Assembly: GCA_027491115.1 (NCBI GenBank)
Contig: JAIXWV010000027.1
Location: forward strand, 54,814-118,813
DNA from: Pseudomonadota bacterium
GTDB lineage: Bacteria; Bdellovibrionota; UBA1018; CAIMNF01
Direction: 5' to 3'
DNA: 64,000 nucleotides
The notes beneath the pieces are model-generated. The model saw nothing but the letters and a program-made list of their open reading frames with translations, was not told where the DNA came from and did not search any database. Shown piece by piece: positions 44,275 to 52,751 of the stretch. Both the position numbers and the translations under genes were made by a program. Each line of letters begins with the position of its first letter. The stretch's first letter is position 1.

Positions 44275-45293
44275 TGTTTTCGCTCGCCTTTGAACTCGGT
44301 TCCGAGGTCCGCTTGGGCCGGGACCGGGGAGAGGGAACCCATACCCGTGAGGATGCGATCGCTCGGTTTAATGATTTCTGTTCCACACTCGGGATGGAAG
44401 AATCTGACGGCGAGGGAGCATTCCTCGGGTTGACCGAAGGGGTTTTGTTGGCTGAAGAGGCCCACGAGCGGGGTTACGAAACCGAATCCTGGGTGCTCGA
44501 CGAGGGGATGGCCCCTCATGAGCGGGACTGGTTGGCGCAAGAGAAGGAGCTGACCCTCTTGGCTTATTTCAGAGACGAGACCTCCGCTCGGTCCGCCATG
44601 GATTGGTTGTTGAGGGAATATCATCTCCGTTCCGTTCCGCGCTTGAAGGAAGAAGAAGAGCAGGATTGGAACGCGACCTGGAAAGCCTCTTTCACGGGGA
44701 TCGAGGTCGATGAGCACCTGAAAGTCCTGCCTCCTTGGAGCGAGGAGTGGATGGCGGCAAAGGATTCCGGGAAGAACCAGGGTATTCTGGTGATCAATCC
44801 CGGTGCTGGTTTCGGAACCGGGACCCATGAGACCACTCAGTTGTGTTTGAAGGTGCTTCGCTCACTCGGTAGCTTGGAAGGTAAGACGGTGTTGGACTTC
44901 GGTTCTGGCTCCGGAATCCTCGGGATTCAGGCGGCCCGTCAAGGGGCCCGGGTGTATTGTGTGGAGATTGATCCCCTTGCCAATGAAAACGCCCGTGAGA
45001 ACGCCGATCTGAACGGTGTCTCGGAGCAGATCCGGATTCTCGAGGAGATTCCCGAGGAGATCCGAGGTGGTCGAGTTGATGTCCTGCTTGCGAACATCCT
45101 CAGGCCAATTCTCATACGCTTCGCGCCGGTGATTCGAGATTGCTTGAAGCCGAAGTCAGAGCTGGTCCTTTCCGGATTGATCGAGTCCGATCTGGACGAG
45201 GTCATCCGGACCTACCAGGAGGGGGGACGCCCGTTCGAACTGACCCGCCTCGAGAACAACGAATGGAGAGCTCTCCGCCTCAGACGGATCTGA
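44271..45293 (+). CDS. prmA: Ribosomal protein L11 methyltransferase
   Basis: 340 residues, somewhat longer than the ~293 of E. coli PrmA. C-terminal methyltransferase: NPGAGFGTGTHETT (normally DPG-x-AFGTGTH), VLDFGSGSGILGI, VEIDPLANENA and LANILRPIL. The N-terminal substrate-binding region includes W-N-ATWKASF. It trimethylates ribosomal protein uL11. The start overlaps the RNase stop (ATGATG), so the two are cotranscribed, and the next gene begins five bases after its stop. Confidence 0.92.
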   Translation: MMFSLAFELGSEVRLGRDRGEGTHTREDAIARFNDFCSTLGMEESDGEGAFLGLTEGVLLAEEAHERGYETESWVLDEGMAPHERDWLAQEKELTLLAYFRDETSARSAMDWLLREYHLRSVPRLKEEEEQDWNATWKASFTGIEVDEHLKVLPPWSEEWMAAKDSGKNQGILVINPGAGFGTGTHETTQLCLKVLRSLGSLEGKTVLDFGSGSGILGIQAARQGARVYCVEIDPLANENARENADLNGVSEQIRILEEIPEEIRGGRVDVLLANILRPILIRFAPVIRDCLKPKSELVLSGLIESDLDEVIRTYQEGGRPFELTRLENNEWRALRLRRI

Positions 45294-45298
45294 AAACC

Positions 45299-46159
45299 AT
45301 GCCGAATCAGTTCAAACTACACGTTGTTCCTCCGCCTGCTCCGCTTGAATGGACCCATCCGCGGCAACTCCTGAAAAAAACACTTTGGCATCATTTGATT
45401 CAGGACACGCACCCGATCGGACATTTTTACATCGAGATCGAGTCCGAGACTCCCAATGATTATGGAGTGAGTCGGGTGATCACGGGAATGAGCCGTCAGA
45501 ACCGGAATCGATCCACATTGAAGGTGGCGATGGAGCGGATCGGGATGGGGACGTTCTTCTACGATTTCCCGGGGAAACTCGACTCCGGTAAAGATGCTCA
45601 TCGTGGAGTGGAGTGGGCCCGTCAAAACAGCCGCTTGAAGACCGTGGTGGTTCCCTTGTCAGCGGAACAGGTGCGACTGCTCTTCGATGAATTGCATCAG
45701 TGGATCCTGAACGGGGCTTTCCGTCATTACGGGGGTGGTCATCAGATTTTACTCGGGCAAGGATCCGGTTGTGCCGAAATGGGGGCCCATTTTTTCAATC
45801 TCGCACTCGGTAAGAAAGCGGTTCCCGAGAGCTGGATCCGCCGGGTTTATGCTCCGAACCGTCTGGTCGGGGGCGGAGACACCGGCCGAAAAGTAGGAAT
45901 GTTGAAGCTCTATCTCGAGGGGCTGGAATGGGCCCAGGGTCCCGAGAACGGGCGACTGATCGCCACTCCGGATATGGAGTTGGCCTGGGAATGGCTTGAA
46001 AAAAATCATCCGGGCAAGCAGTCGGTCACCCTGACCCCTGCTGATTTTCCAGGCACAGAGGATCTGGTCGAGCGGATCCGCTTCACCGCGGGTTACCCGG
46101 TCGAATCCGAGGAGACCTTGCGCCAACAGTGGGCACGCCTCCGGGTGGACCCGGCCTGA
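45299..46159 (+). CDS. Hypothetical protein, possible permuted papain fold
   Basis: 286 residues; no family recognised with confidence. Order of features: an early His in IGHFYIEIE (about residue 41), a central mixed region, and a Cys in GSGCAEMGAHFF (about residue 158). An N-terminal His followed by a Cys more than 100 residues later in a Cys-x-Glu setting is the order seen in circularly permuted NlpC/P60-type enzymes (YiiX, DUF4105). That is inference only. There is no signal peptide. It follows prmA by five bases. Its last 77 bases overlap the convergent M19 peptidase gene. Confidence 0.72.
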   Translation: MPNQFKLHVVPPPAPLEWTHPRQLLKKTLWHHLIQDTHPIGHFYIEIESETPNDYGVSRVITGMSRQNRNRSTLKVAMERIGMGTFFYDFPGKLDSGKDAHRGVEWARQNSRLKTVVVPLSAEQVRLLFDELHQWILNGAFRHYGGGHQILLGQGSGCAEMGAHFFNLALGKKAVPESWIRRVYAPNRLVGGGDTGRKVGMLKLYLEGLEWAQGPENGRLIATPDMELAWEWLEKNHPGKQSVTLTPADFPGTEDLVERIRFTAGYPVESEETLRQQWARLRVDPA

Positions 46160-47306
46160 TCCGATCCCATAGGTGTAGAAAGTGTTCGAGTACCTTCGGG
46201 TCCGATTGCACCAACGAGGAAAGATGGGCGTATTCAGCATAGCCCGGACCAGAGTGCAGATCGCAAGGCGGAGAGAGTCCCTGTAAGGGCGCATTCGCAT
46301 CTGATCCGAGTGTGACCCTTGGTTCACCGAGCTCGAGCTTCAGGGATTGAAAGGTCTTTCTGAAAGTGTTGACGCCACTCTTGCAACCGTGCTCGTCAGT
46401 CTCGGACTGGAGCATTTCCTCGCTGGGAATCATTCCTACAATTCCGTCCAAGTCTGTTCGGATTGCGCGAATCAGTAGGGGGGAAAGGCCTCTCTCGGCC
46501 GGAAAACCGTCCCGTGAGGCGGTGTGAGTGACCAAAATAGGAAGGTGCCGATCACGCATCACCGGCATCAGACCTTCGACCGTCAGATCGCTTGCATGCG
46601 AAAAGTCGACCCACACCTGTTTCTGGATCAATGACTCGATCAGCTCTTTGCCGAGCTCTGAGACACCGACCGGACTCCGGCAAATGCCGCCCGGACAGGC
46701 GCCTCCGCCTTGGATCCATGTGGAGAGGAATGACCAAGGGGTGTTGAAGATGGCGGCCCAAGGTCGCATGAGGGCGACCCCTCCGAAGCGATCCTCGGTG
46801 AGGTGAAAAGGTGTCAGAATTGCCAGGCCCCGCTCGACCCACTTCTCGAGGTCAGCGGAGGTACGGATCGCCCCGTAGGCGCCTTCGATGGACAGGACCA
46901 GGATTTTCTTCCCTGAACTCAGAGCCACTCGAGCCTCATGGGCGGAGCGGGCGATCATCCATTTGGAGCCCGGGGCATCCACAAAGGCCCTGAGTTGCCG
47001 GTATTCCTCCTCCAGAGCATCCATGACGTTCGACTCTCTGCCCGGGAGTTGAAGCCGACTCAACCAGGAGTGTCCGTAAAGCGCGACGACGATCAGCTGA
47101 GGACCACCCGCGTTCTCCAGGGACGTTCTGCTCGCCTTTGTCCGGATCCGGGAACTCCAATCCCGGCTCTGTGGAGGCGAATCAAAGTCTCCGATCAAGG
47201 CGGGACCCATTCCCGGCTTCATCACCAAGTGGGCGTGGAGATCGACCTGGGCTGAGGCCGTCGGAAACCATCCCGAAAGGAACGCGATGATGCAGAGCGG
47301 GAACAT
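46083..47306 (-). CDS. Secreted M19-type (renal dipeptidase-like) peptidase
   Basis: 407 residues with a signal peptide ending near TASAQ. Amidohydrolase metal-site segments in order: VDLHAHL (canonical M19 is H-x-D; here H-x-H), SIEGAYG (bridging Glu), VDFSHASD and VTHTAS (two His), and LGSDANA (Asp). M19 enzymes cleave dipeptides, including D-amino acid forms. The His for Asp change at the first metal is unusual for M19. The last ~25 residues (PGPPGGVPTVGARSPRIRP) are read from the strand opposite the neighbouring gene and look unstructured; the original stop may have been lost. Confidence 0.82.
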   Translation of the reverse strand: MFPLCIIAFLSGWFPTASAQVDLHAHLVMKPGMGPALIGDFDSPPQSRDWSSRIRTKASRTSLENAGGPQLIVVALYGHSWLSRLQLPGRESNVMDALEEEYRQLRAFVDAPGSKWMIARSAHEARVALSSGKKILVLSIEGAYGAIRTSADLEKWVERGLAILTPFHLTEDRFGGVALMRPWAAIFNTPWSFLSTWIQGGGACPGGICRSPVGVSELGKELIESLIQKQVWVDFSHASDLTVEGLMPVMRDRHLPILVTHTASRDGFPAERGLSPLLIRAIRTDLDGIVGMIPSEEMLQSETDEHGCKSGVNTFRKTFQSLKLELGEPRVTLGSDANAPLQGLSPPCDLHSGPGYAEYAHLSSLVQSDPKVLEHFLHLWDRIRPGPPGGVPTVGARSPRIRPGNPR

Positions 47307-47327
47307 GGCCTCAGTCTAGCATGAGGT

Positions 47328-47357
47328 TTGACAAAGAGGGGGCCTTTCCGATTTAAT
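47328..47357 (+). promoter_or_regulatory. Strong promoter of the peptide-binding protein gene, leaderless
   Basis: Perfect TTGACA (47328-47333), 18-base spacer and TTTAAT (47352-47357). The ATG at 47364 begins six bases after the -10 box, where transcription would start; there is no RBS. Confidence 0.65.
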
Positions 47358-47363
47358 TATCCC

Positions 47364-49034
47364 ATGAAAATCAGCATCTTGATCCTTTTGGTTCTGGGCC
47401 TTGCCCCGATTCAATCCATCGCGGTCACCTCTTATGAAAAACTTCCAGCCCCGAAAAAAGGTGGGACCTTCACCGATGTGGCGGGAATGACTCCAAGGAC
47501 CATGATTCCGATGTTGGCGACCGATACGGAATCCATGGAAATGGGAGGTCTGTTTTACATGCCTCTATTCGGGAAAGACGGACAGACCTGGGAGGATTAT
47601 CCCTCTCTGGCTGAAAAGCTCGACATTTCAAAGGACCGTAAAGTTTACACCTACACATTGAATGCGAAGGCTCGCTGGTCCGACGGCACTCCCGTGACTT
47701 CGGATGACGTCGAGTTCACTTACCAGAAGCTCATGGATCCGAAGACCGAGGCCGCTCCGTTACGTTCCTATTACGAAGGTGTCCAATTTGAAAAAGTCGA
47801 TGCCCGGACCTTTCGATTCAAAATCGAGAAGCCCAAGTTCAACACGCTGACTTCACTCAATGAATTCCAACCCCTGCAGAAAAAGCAGTTCCAGGGCGAG
47901 AGTGATTTCAACAAGACCAAAGAGGCACTGAAGCCGGTCGGGAACGGACCTTTCCGGTTCAAGTCCTTGTCGAGGGACCAACGGGTGGTGGTGGAGCGCG
48001 ATCAGAACTGGTGGGGCAAAGATCTTCCGGCCTTCAAAGCCCGTTACAATTTTGATGTGCTGCAATTCAAAATCATCCAGGATTCGACCTTGCGTTACGA
48101 GAAATTGCTCCAGGGTGAAATCGACCAGACCGTTCTGACCTCGGATCAGTTTGTGACCCAGGTGAACGGAGTCGACCGGGAACGCTTCGGTAAATCGCCG
48201 AAAGACGGCAAGAAGGTGTGGGCCGACAAGCTCAAATCCTCCGGGCCGATGGGGTGGCTCGGAATGGCACTGAACCTGAAGAACCCGATGCTCTCTTCTT
48301 TGAAGACACGGAAGGGGCTCGCTTTCCTGATCGATTATGCTTCGATCACGGAGAAGGCGTTTTACGGTACGATGGAACAGTCGGTTTCTCCGTTCAATTC
48401 CGCCTCGGACAATGTCCACCCCTCACTGAGGACTGCTGAGAGCCGTTACCGTTTCGATCCGAAAAAAGCGGCTCAATTTTTCGAACAGGACGGATGGAAG
48501 AAGGATCCTTCCTCTCCGGTGCTGGTCAAGGAAATCAACGGAAAGAAAGTTCCCTTCAAACTGGCTCTCAAGTTCGCCATGGCCAGTCCGGCCCAGAGCA
48601 AATCGGCGCAAATGTTGAAGGAAGTCTTCAAAAAGCAGGGTGTGGATCTCGAACTCAGGGCCATGGATGCGACGGCACTCTACAAGGATTTTGAAGACTC
48701 GAACTTCGAGGCCATGATGATGGGTTGGTCCGGGACGATGGAACCGGATCCGAAACAGCTGTGGTCGACCGAATCCATGAAAGGCGGCTCGAACAAGGTC
48801 TCCTTCTCGAATGCCAAAGTGGATTCACTCATCGAGAAAGCCAATTTTGAATTCAACAGGAAGGCCCGGACCAAGATCCTGCAGGAGATCGGGAAAGTCC
48901 TGTACGAAGAGCTCCCTTACATTTTCATTTGCGAACGTCACTTCATCTTGCAGGGGATGAATTCACGGATCAAATCCCCGCTCTGGATCGAGAAATTCGG
49001 ATCTTCATCCGCCAAGGAGATGTTTTATGAGTAA
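47364..49034 (+). CDS. Family-5 peptide/oligopeptide-binding protein
   Basis: 556 residues. Cleavable signal peptide (MKISILILLVLGLAPIQSIA) with no lipobox cysteine, so it is periplasmic. SBP_bac_5 features: YPSLAEKLDISKDRKVYTYTLN, ARWSDGTPVTSDDVEFTYQK, KPVGNGPFRF, and FLIDYASI. It would bind peptides for an ABC importer, but no DppBCDF/OppBCDF genes are adjacent. The gene overlaps thrS by eight bases with the thrS RBS (AAGGAG) inside it, an odd partnership. Confidence 0.9.
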   Translation: MKISILILLVLGLAPIQSIAVTSYEKLPAPKKGGTFTDVAGMTPRTMIPMLATDTESMEMGGLFYMPLFGKDGQTWEDYPSLAEKLDISKDRKVYTYTLNAKARWSDGTPVTSDDVEFTYQKLMDPKTEAAPLRSYYEGVQFEKVDARTFRFKIEKPKFNTLTSLNEFQPLQKKQFQGESDFNKTKEALKPVGNGPFRFKSLSRDQRVVVERDQNWWGKDLPAFKARYNFDVLQFKIIQDSTLRYEKLLQGEIDQTVLTSDQFVTQVNGVDRERFGKSPKDGKKVWADKLKSSGPMGWLGMALNLKNPMLSSLKTRKGLAFLIDYASITEKAFYGTMEQSVSPFNSASDNVHPSLRTAESRYRFDPKKAAQFFEQDGWKKDPSSPVLVKEINGKKVPFKLALKFAMASPAQSKSAQMLKEVFKKQGVDLELRAMDATALYKDFEDSNFEAMMMGWSGTMEPDPKQLWSTESMKGGSNKVSFSNAKVDSLIEKANFEFNRKARTKILQEIGKVLYEELPYIFICERHFILQGMNSRIKSPLWIEKFGSSSAKEMFYE

Positions 49035-50853
49035 TTCTGAAATGTTGAATGAAATCACCGAACCGACGGAATTGAACGAGCTCGAGACTGTCCGTCACTC
49101 GTGTGCCCACGTGATGGCTCATGCCATTCAACGCCTCTGGAAGGACGCCAAGTTCGGCATCGGACCCACTGTGGAAGACGGGTTCTATTACGATGTGGAG
49201 CTCCCGGTCCAGCTCACTACGGATGATTTGAAGAAGATCGAGAAAGAAATGAACCGGATCATCGGAGACGGCAAGGAGTTTGTCCGCACCGAACTTCCGG
49301 TGAGCGAGGCCATCGAAAAATTCAAGGCGATGGGACAACCCTTCAAGGTTGAGATCATCGAGACTCTCCGCGATCAGTTCGGTGCTTCGTCGGTGAGCAC
49401 CTACACCGAAGGCGACTTTGTAGACCTTTGTCGAGGACCGCACATCGAGCGGGCTTCGAAAATCAAGGCGTTCAAGCTCATGTCCCTTGCGGGAGCTTAT
49501 TGGCGGGGAAGTGAGAAGAACCCCATGCTCCAGCGGATTTATGGGACCGCATTCTTGAGCCGAGAGGCGCTTGACGAGCATCTGCATCTGCTCGAAGAAG
49601 CCAAACGCCGCGATCACCGCAAACTCGGCAAGGAGCTCGATCTCTTCGCGTTCCATCCGGAGGCGCCAGCCAGTCCCTTCTTTCATCCGAAGGGAACCAT
49701 CGTGTACAATCGTCTCGTCCAGTATGTGCGCGACATGTACGCATATTACGGCTACGACGAGGTGATCACTCCCCAGATCTTCGATACCGTGCTCTGGAAA
49801 ACCTCGGGACACTACGACAACTACAAGGACGACATGTTCTTCGTGGCAAAGGGAGTCGAATCGGCCCAGGGCGGAAAGCCGGCCGAGGGCGAGCGCGAGT
49901 TCGCGGTGAAGCCGATGAACTGTCCTGCTTCCACTTACATTTTTTCGGCCCACAAGCGTTCTTACAGGGATTTGCCACTCCGCCTTGCCGATTTCGGTCG
50001 CTTGCACCGGAACGAGCTTTCCGGGGTGACGGCGGGCCTCACGCGGGTCAGGACCTTCTGTCAGGACGATGCGCATGTGTACTGTACCTTGGATCAGGTC
50101 GAGGCGGAGATCGGAAAGATCCTCGACATGGTCGTCAAGACTTACACCATTTTTGACTTCAAGGTGGATGACCTGGAGATTTTCCTGTCCACACGTCCGG
50201 AGAAACGCATCGGTTCGGACGAGGTTTGGGATCGTGCCGAGGGCGCTTTGCGCAAGATTCTCGATCAGACCGGCCGGAAGTACGGAGTCGATGAAGGTGG
50301 CGGTGCCTTCTACGGTCCTAAGATCGACATCAAAGTGAAGGACGCTCTCAAGCGGAAGTGGCAGCTGGCCACGGTCCAGCTGGATTTCAACCTCCCCGAG
50401 CGTTTCGACTGTTCTTATGTGGGCTCGGATAATGCTGCTCACCGTCCGGTGGTCATCCACAAAGCGGTGCTCGGGTCGCTTGAGAGGTTTCTGGGAGTCT
50501 TGATCGAGCATGTCGCAGGCGCATTCCCGTTCTGGCTTGCACCCGTTCAGTGTCGACTCATTCCCATCACCGATGCGCACATTCCTTATTGCGAGGAAAT
50601 GGGTAAACGCCTGAGGGCTCTCGGAGTCCGTTTCGAGATCGATTCCCGGAACGAGAAAATGGGGCTCAAGACCCGTGAGGCTCAGATGTCAAAGATCCCG
50701 CTGATGCTCGTAGCAGGGGATGTGGAGATGCAAAATTCCACATTCGCGGTCAGAAAGTACGGATCACGTGACTCGGAGACCCTAGGACTCGAAGCTATTC
50801 TTTCACAGATGGAGGAGTGGAACTCTGTTCCGAAGAAGCCGTTTCAGCTCTGA
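49027..50853 (+). CDS. thrS: Threonyl-tRNA synthetase lacking the TGS domain
   Basis: 608 residues. Editing domain: HSCAHVMAHAI (His24 and His28) and DLCRGPHI (Cys135, His139), the metal-binding set that removes mischarged serine. Catalytic core: motif 2 around DFGRLHRNE, the zinc-site Cys in VKPMNCPAS, motif 3 around IHKAVLGSLERF; anticodon domain at the C-terminus. The N-terminal TGS domain (about 60 residues in E. coli) is absent. Start ATG 49027 has an AAGGAG eight bases upstream. There is a short insertion in the core (VESAQGGKPAEGERE). Confidence 0.96.
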   Translation: MSNSEMLNEITEPTELNELETVRHSCAHVMAHAIQRLWKDAKFGIGPTVEDGFYYDVELPVQLTTDDLKKIEKEMNRIIGDGKEFVRTELPVSEAIEKFKAMGQPFKVEIIETLRDQFGASSVSTYTEGDFVDLCRGPHIERASKIKAFKLMSLAGAYWRGSEKNPMLQRIYGTAFLSREALDEHLHLLEEAKRRDHRKLGKELDLFAFHPEAPASPFFHPKGTIVYNRLVQYVRDMYAYYGYDEVITPQIFDTVLWKTSGHYDNYKDDMFFVAKGVESAQGGKPAEGEREFAVKPMNCPASTYIFSAHKRSYRDLPLRLADFGRLHRNELSGVTAGLTRVRTFCQDDAHVYCTLDQVEAEIGKILDMVVKTYTIFDFKVDDLEIFLSTRPEKRIGSDEVWDRAEGALRKILDQTGRKYGVDEGGGAFYGPKIDIKVKDALKRKWQLATVQLDFNLPERFDCSYVGSDNAAHRPVVIHKAVLGSLERFLGVLIEHVAGAFPFWLAPVQCRLIPITDAHIPYCEEMGKRLRALGVRFEIDSRNEKMGLKTREAQMSKIPLMLVAGDVEMQNSTFAVRKYGSRDSETLGLEAILSQMEEWNSVPKKPFQL

Positions 50854-52226
50854 GGCTGTTCAGCGGATGCGGAGGTCGCAGGATCCGGGAAAAGTTGAAG
50901 TAACTGTTTCAGGAGTTCCGGATTGTAGCGGATGTTTGAAGGGTCGCTGACCTGGATGGAGCGCAAATGTGAGACCGCTTGGTGCGGAGTCATGAGTGGT
51001 TGCCCTTCTTTCAGGCGGGTTAGGTAGTCGAACTCGTCCGCTAGAGCGAGAACCTGGGCTTCTTTGCAAATCCGGTCTCCGAAATACCCGTTCGGATAAC
51101 CAGTTCCGTTGTAGAGCTCGTGATGCTGAAGGATGGCCTTCATGACAACCTCCGGGACGACGATTTTTCTAGATTTGATCAGTTCAACCGAAATCTCGGG
51201 ATGTTTTTTATAGGTCTCCATTTGTTCTTTGCTCATTTTATCGGGATCGAGTACCTGGATCTCCGCGGGCAATTCCGCGATCCCGATGTCGTGTAGGAGT
51301 CCGGCAAGAGCAAGTTCTTCAGGTTTTCCGATTCCAAGGCCCATCGAAAAAAGTGCGGCGAGCGTCGAGACATTGGCCGAATGTGAATATCCGTCCCCGC
51401 GCTCTCCGAGCAGAGTCTGGATTCGCGCGTACCAATCATTTTCTGCACCTTGGATGATGTAGGATTTTACAATCTCGCCGCAATCTTTCATGATCGAGGC
51501 TCCGGTCTCGAAAGATGCGGACTGGTCGGAGAACAGGCCACCGATCAGGTCACGTACCGCTCCGGATAAACGCTCCTTCTTTTCAGTGGCACTCAATTTA
51601 TCTGAGTTGCCCAGCGTGTGCAGGCGCTTCGCAGAGTAGGCATAGAATTGTTTGATCTGGTCGCTGGGTACCTGGATGTTGCTGAATTTGCTTTTTTTGA
51701 TCCTCTCCACGCGGGACTCGTCCAGAGCGTCACCCGGGTTGCTCAATTTCACATACCGATTGTTCGCCGGTAGGAAAATACTGGTTTCAAAGTCGAGTTC
51801 CTGCCCGGGTTCGAGATCGATAATCTTCACGGGACGATAGGATTTGAGTTTGCCTTTGCTTGCTTGGGCCAGGGCATCCGCAACGGCAGACTTCAGATTG
51901 GTGATGTCCATCGGCATTAAGAATGCGTCCGAGAAGCCGTTCTTGATGAAGGTCTTCCGTTCGAAACCCTCGCGCTTGTCCCAAACGAGGAAAATCGCAG
52001 TTTCGGGATATTGCATTCTGAGCGACTGCGCGAGCTCGTTTGCCGGAAACCCGGGGGAGGCGGGTCCGGAAATGACCAGACAGGGTGGCTCGGACTGTTC
52101 TTGGAGAACTGCGTCCATATCCATCGGGATGTCTTTCACTTTCACATGCGAAAGAGAGTCCGAAAGGAGCTTCTTGATCTCCTCACCGAGTGCGACCGTC
52201 AGGACGATCAGCGGCTCATCCGACAT
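50844..52226 (-). CDS. HD-GYP-domain protein with degenerate receiver
   Basis: 460 residues. Residues 1-120 have the receiver fold pattern but lack its active site: the phospho-acceptor position reads VISGPASP (Ser/Gly in place of Asp) and the Lys-Pro motif reads LMPMD. Residues 265-440 are HD-GYP: YSHSANVSTLA, LLHDIGIAELP, KKHPEIS, and QHHELYNGTGYPNG. HD-GYP domains hydrolyse c-di-GMP. The central 140 residues are uncharacterised. It follows the CheY gene by seven bases on the same strand and overlaps the convergent thrS by ten bases. Confidence 0.88.
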   Translation of the reverse strand: MSDEPLIVLTVALGEEIKKLLSDSLSHVKVKDIPMDMDAVLQEQSEPPCLVISGPASPGFPANELAQSLRMQYPETAIFLVWDKREGFERKTFIKNGFSDAFLMPMDITNLKSAVADALAQASKGKLKSYRPVKIIDLEPGQELDFETSIFLPANNRYVKLSNPGDALDESRVERIKKSKFSNIQVPSDQIKQFYAYSAKRLHTLGNSDKLSATEKKERLSGAVRDLIGGLFSDQSASFETGASIMKDCGEIVKSYIIQGAENDWYARIQTLLGERGDGYSHSANVSTLAALFSMGLGIGKPEELALAGLLHDIGIAELPAEIQVLDPDKMSKEQMETYKKHPEISVELIKSRKIVVPEVVMKAILQHHELYNGTGYPNGYFGDRICKEAQVLALADEFDYLTRLKEGQPLMTPHQAVSHLRSIQVSDPSNIRYNPELLKQLLQLFPDPATSASAEQPQS

Positions 52227-52233
52227 TCGGTGA

Positions 52234-52629
52234 TCAACCTCCGCGTTTCTTGTGGACCGCTTCGAGTTTTTCGATCAACTGTTCTTTTCCAAAAGGTTTC
52301 ACGACGTAGTTATCCACTCCCGATTTGATCGCTTCGAGAACCTGATGTTGTTCGGCTTCCGCAGTGACCATGATGAAGGGGGTGTTTTTGAAACGACTGT
52401 CGGCCCGGATCCTCTTTACCAGATCGAGCCCTGAACAGTTGGGCATGTTCCAATCAGAAATGACAAGCCCGATCGGTGGTGTCGAGTTCTGAATAGCCTC
52501 CCAAGCTTGGATGCCGTCGGCGGCCTCGACGAGGTTCTGGAAACCGATCTCTTTACAGGTTTTGCTGACCAACTTACGCATGGTCATCATGTCATCGACA
52601 ATGAGCACTTTAGTGGTGTTGCTGAACAT
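52234..52629 (-). CDS. cheY: CheY-like response regulator
   Basis: 131 residues, single receiver domain with all positions: IVDDMMTMR (acidic pair), ISDWNMPNCSG (phospho-acceptor), VTAEAE (Thr), YVVKPFGK (Lys). Closely CheY-like, including the MTMR and NMP segments. It could be the target of the CheA kinase encoded 2 kb away, although the two are on opposite strands. The ATG is six bases past a TACACT box with no RBS, so it too may be leaderless. Followed by the HD-GYP gene. Confidence 0.9.
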   Translation of the reverse strand: MFSNTTKVLIVDDMMTMRKLVSKTCKEIGFQNLVEAADGIQAWEAIQNSTPPIGLVISDWNMPNCSGLDLVKRIRADSRFKNTPFIMVTAEAEQHQVLEAIKSGVDNYVVKPFGKEQLIEKLEAVHKKRGG

Positions 52630-52751
52630 ACTTACAGTGTAGGGCAGTCACTGATATTATGGGATCTTTTCTTTTCAGATCCGGTGGTTCCGGCGTCATG
52701 AGTCAAAAGATTGCCATCGCGCGCAGGATCACAGTCGGGCACAATCGATTC

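Noticed and set aside
48970..50580. 536-codon open frame on the minus strand
   Set aside because: Antisense to thrS, whose conserved motifs run through the same bases; no domain in the antisense product.
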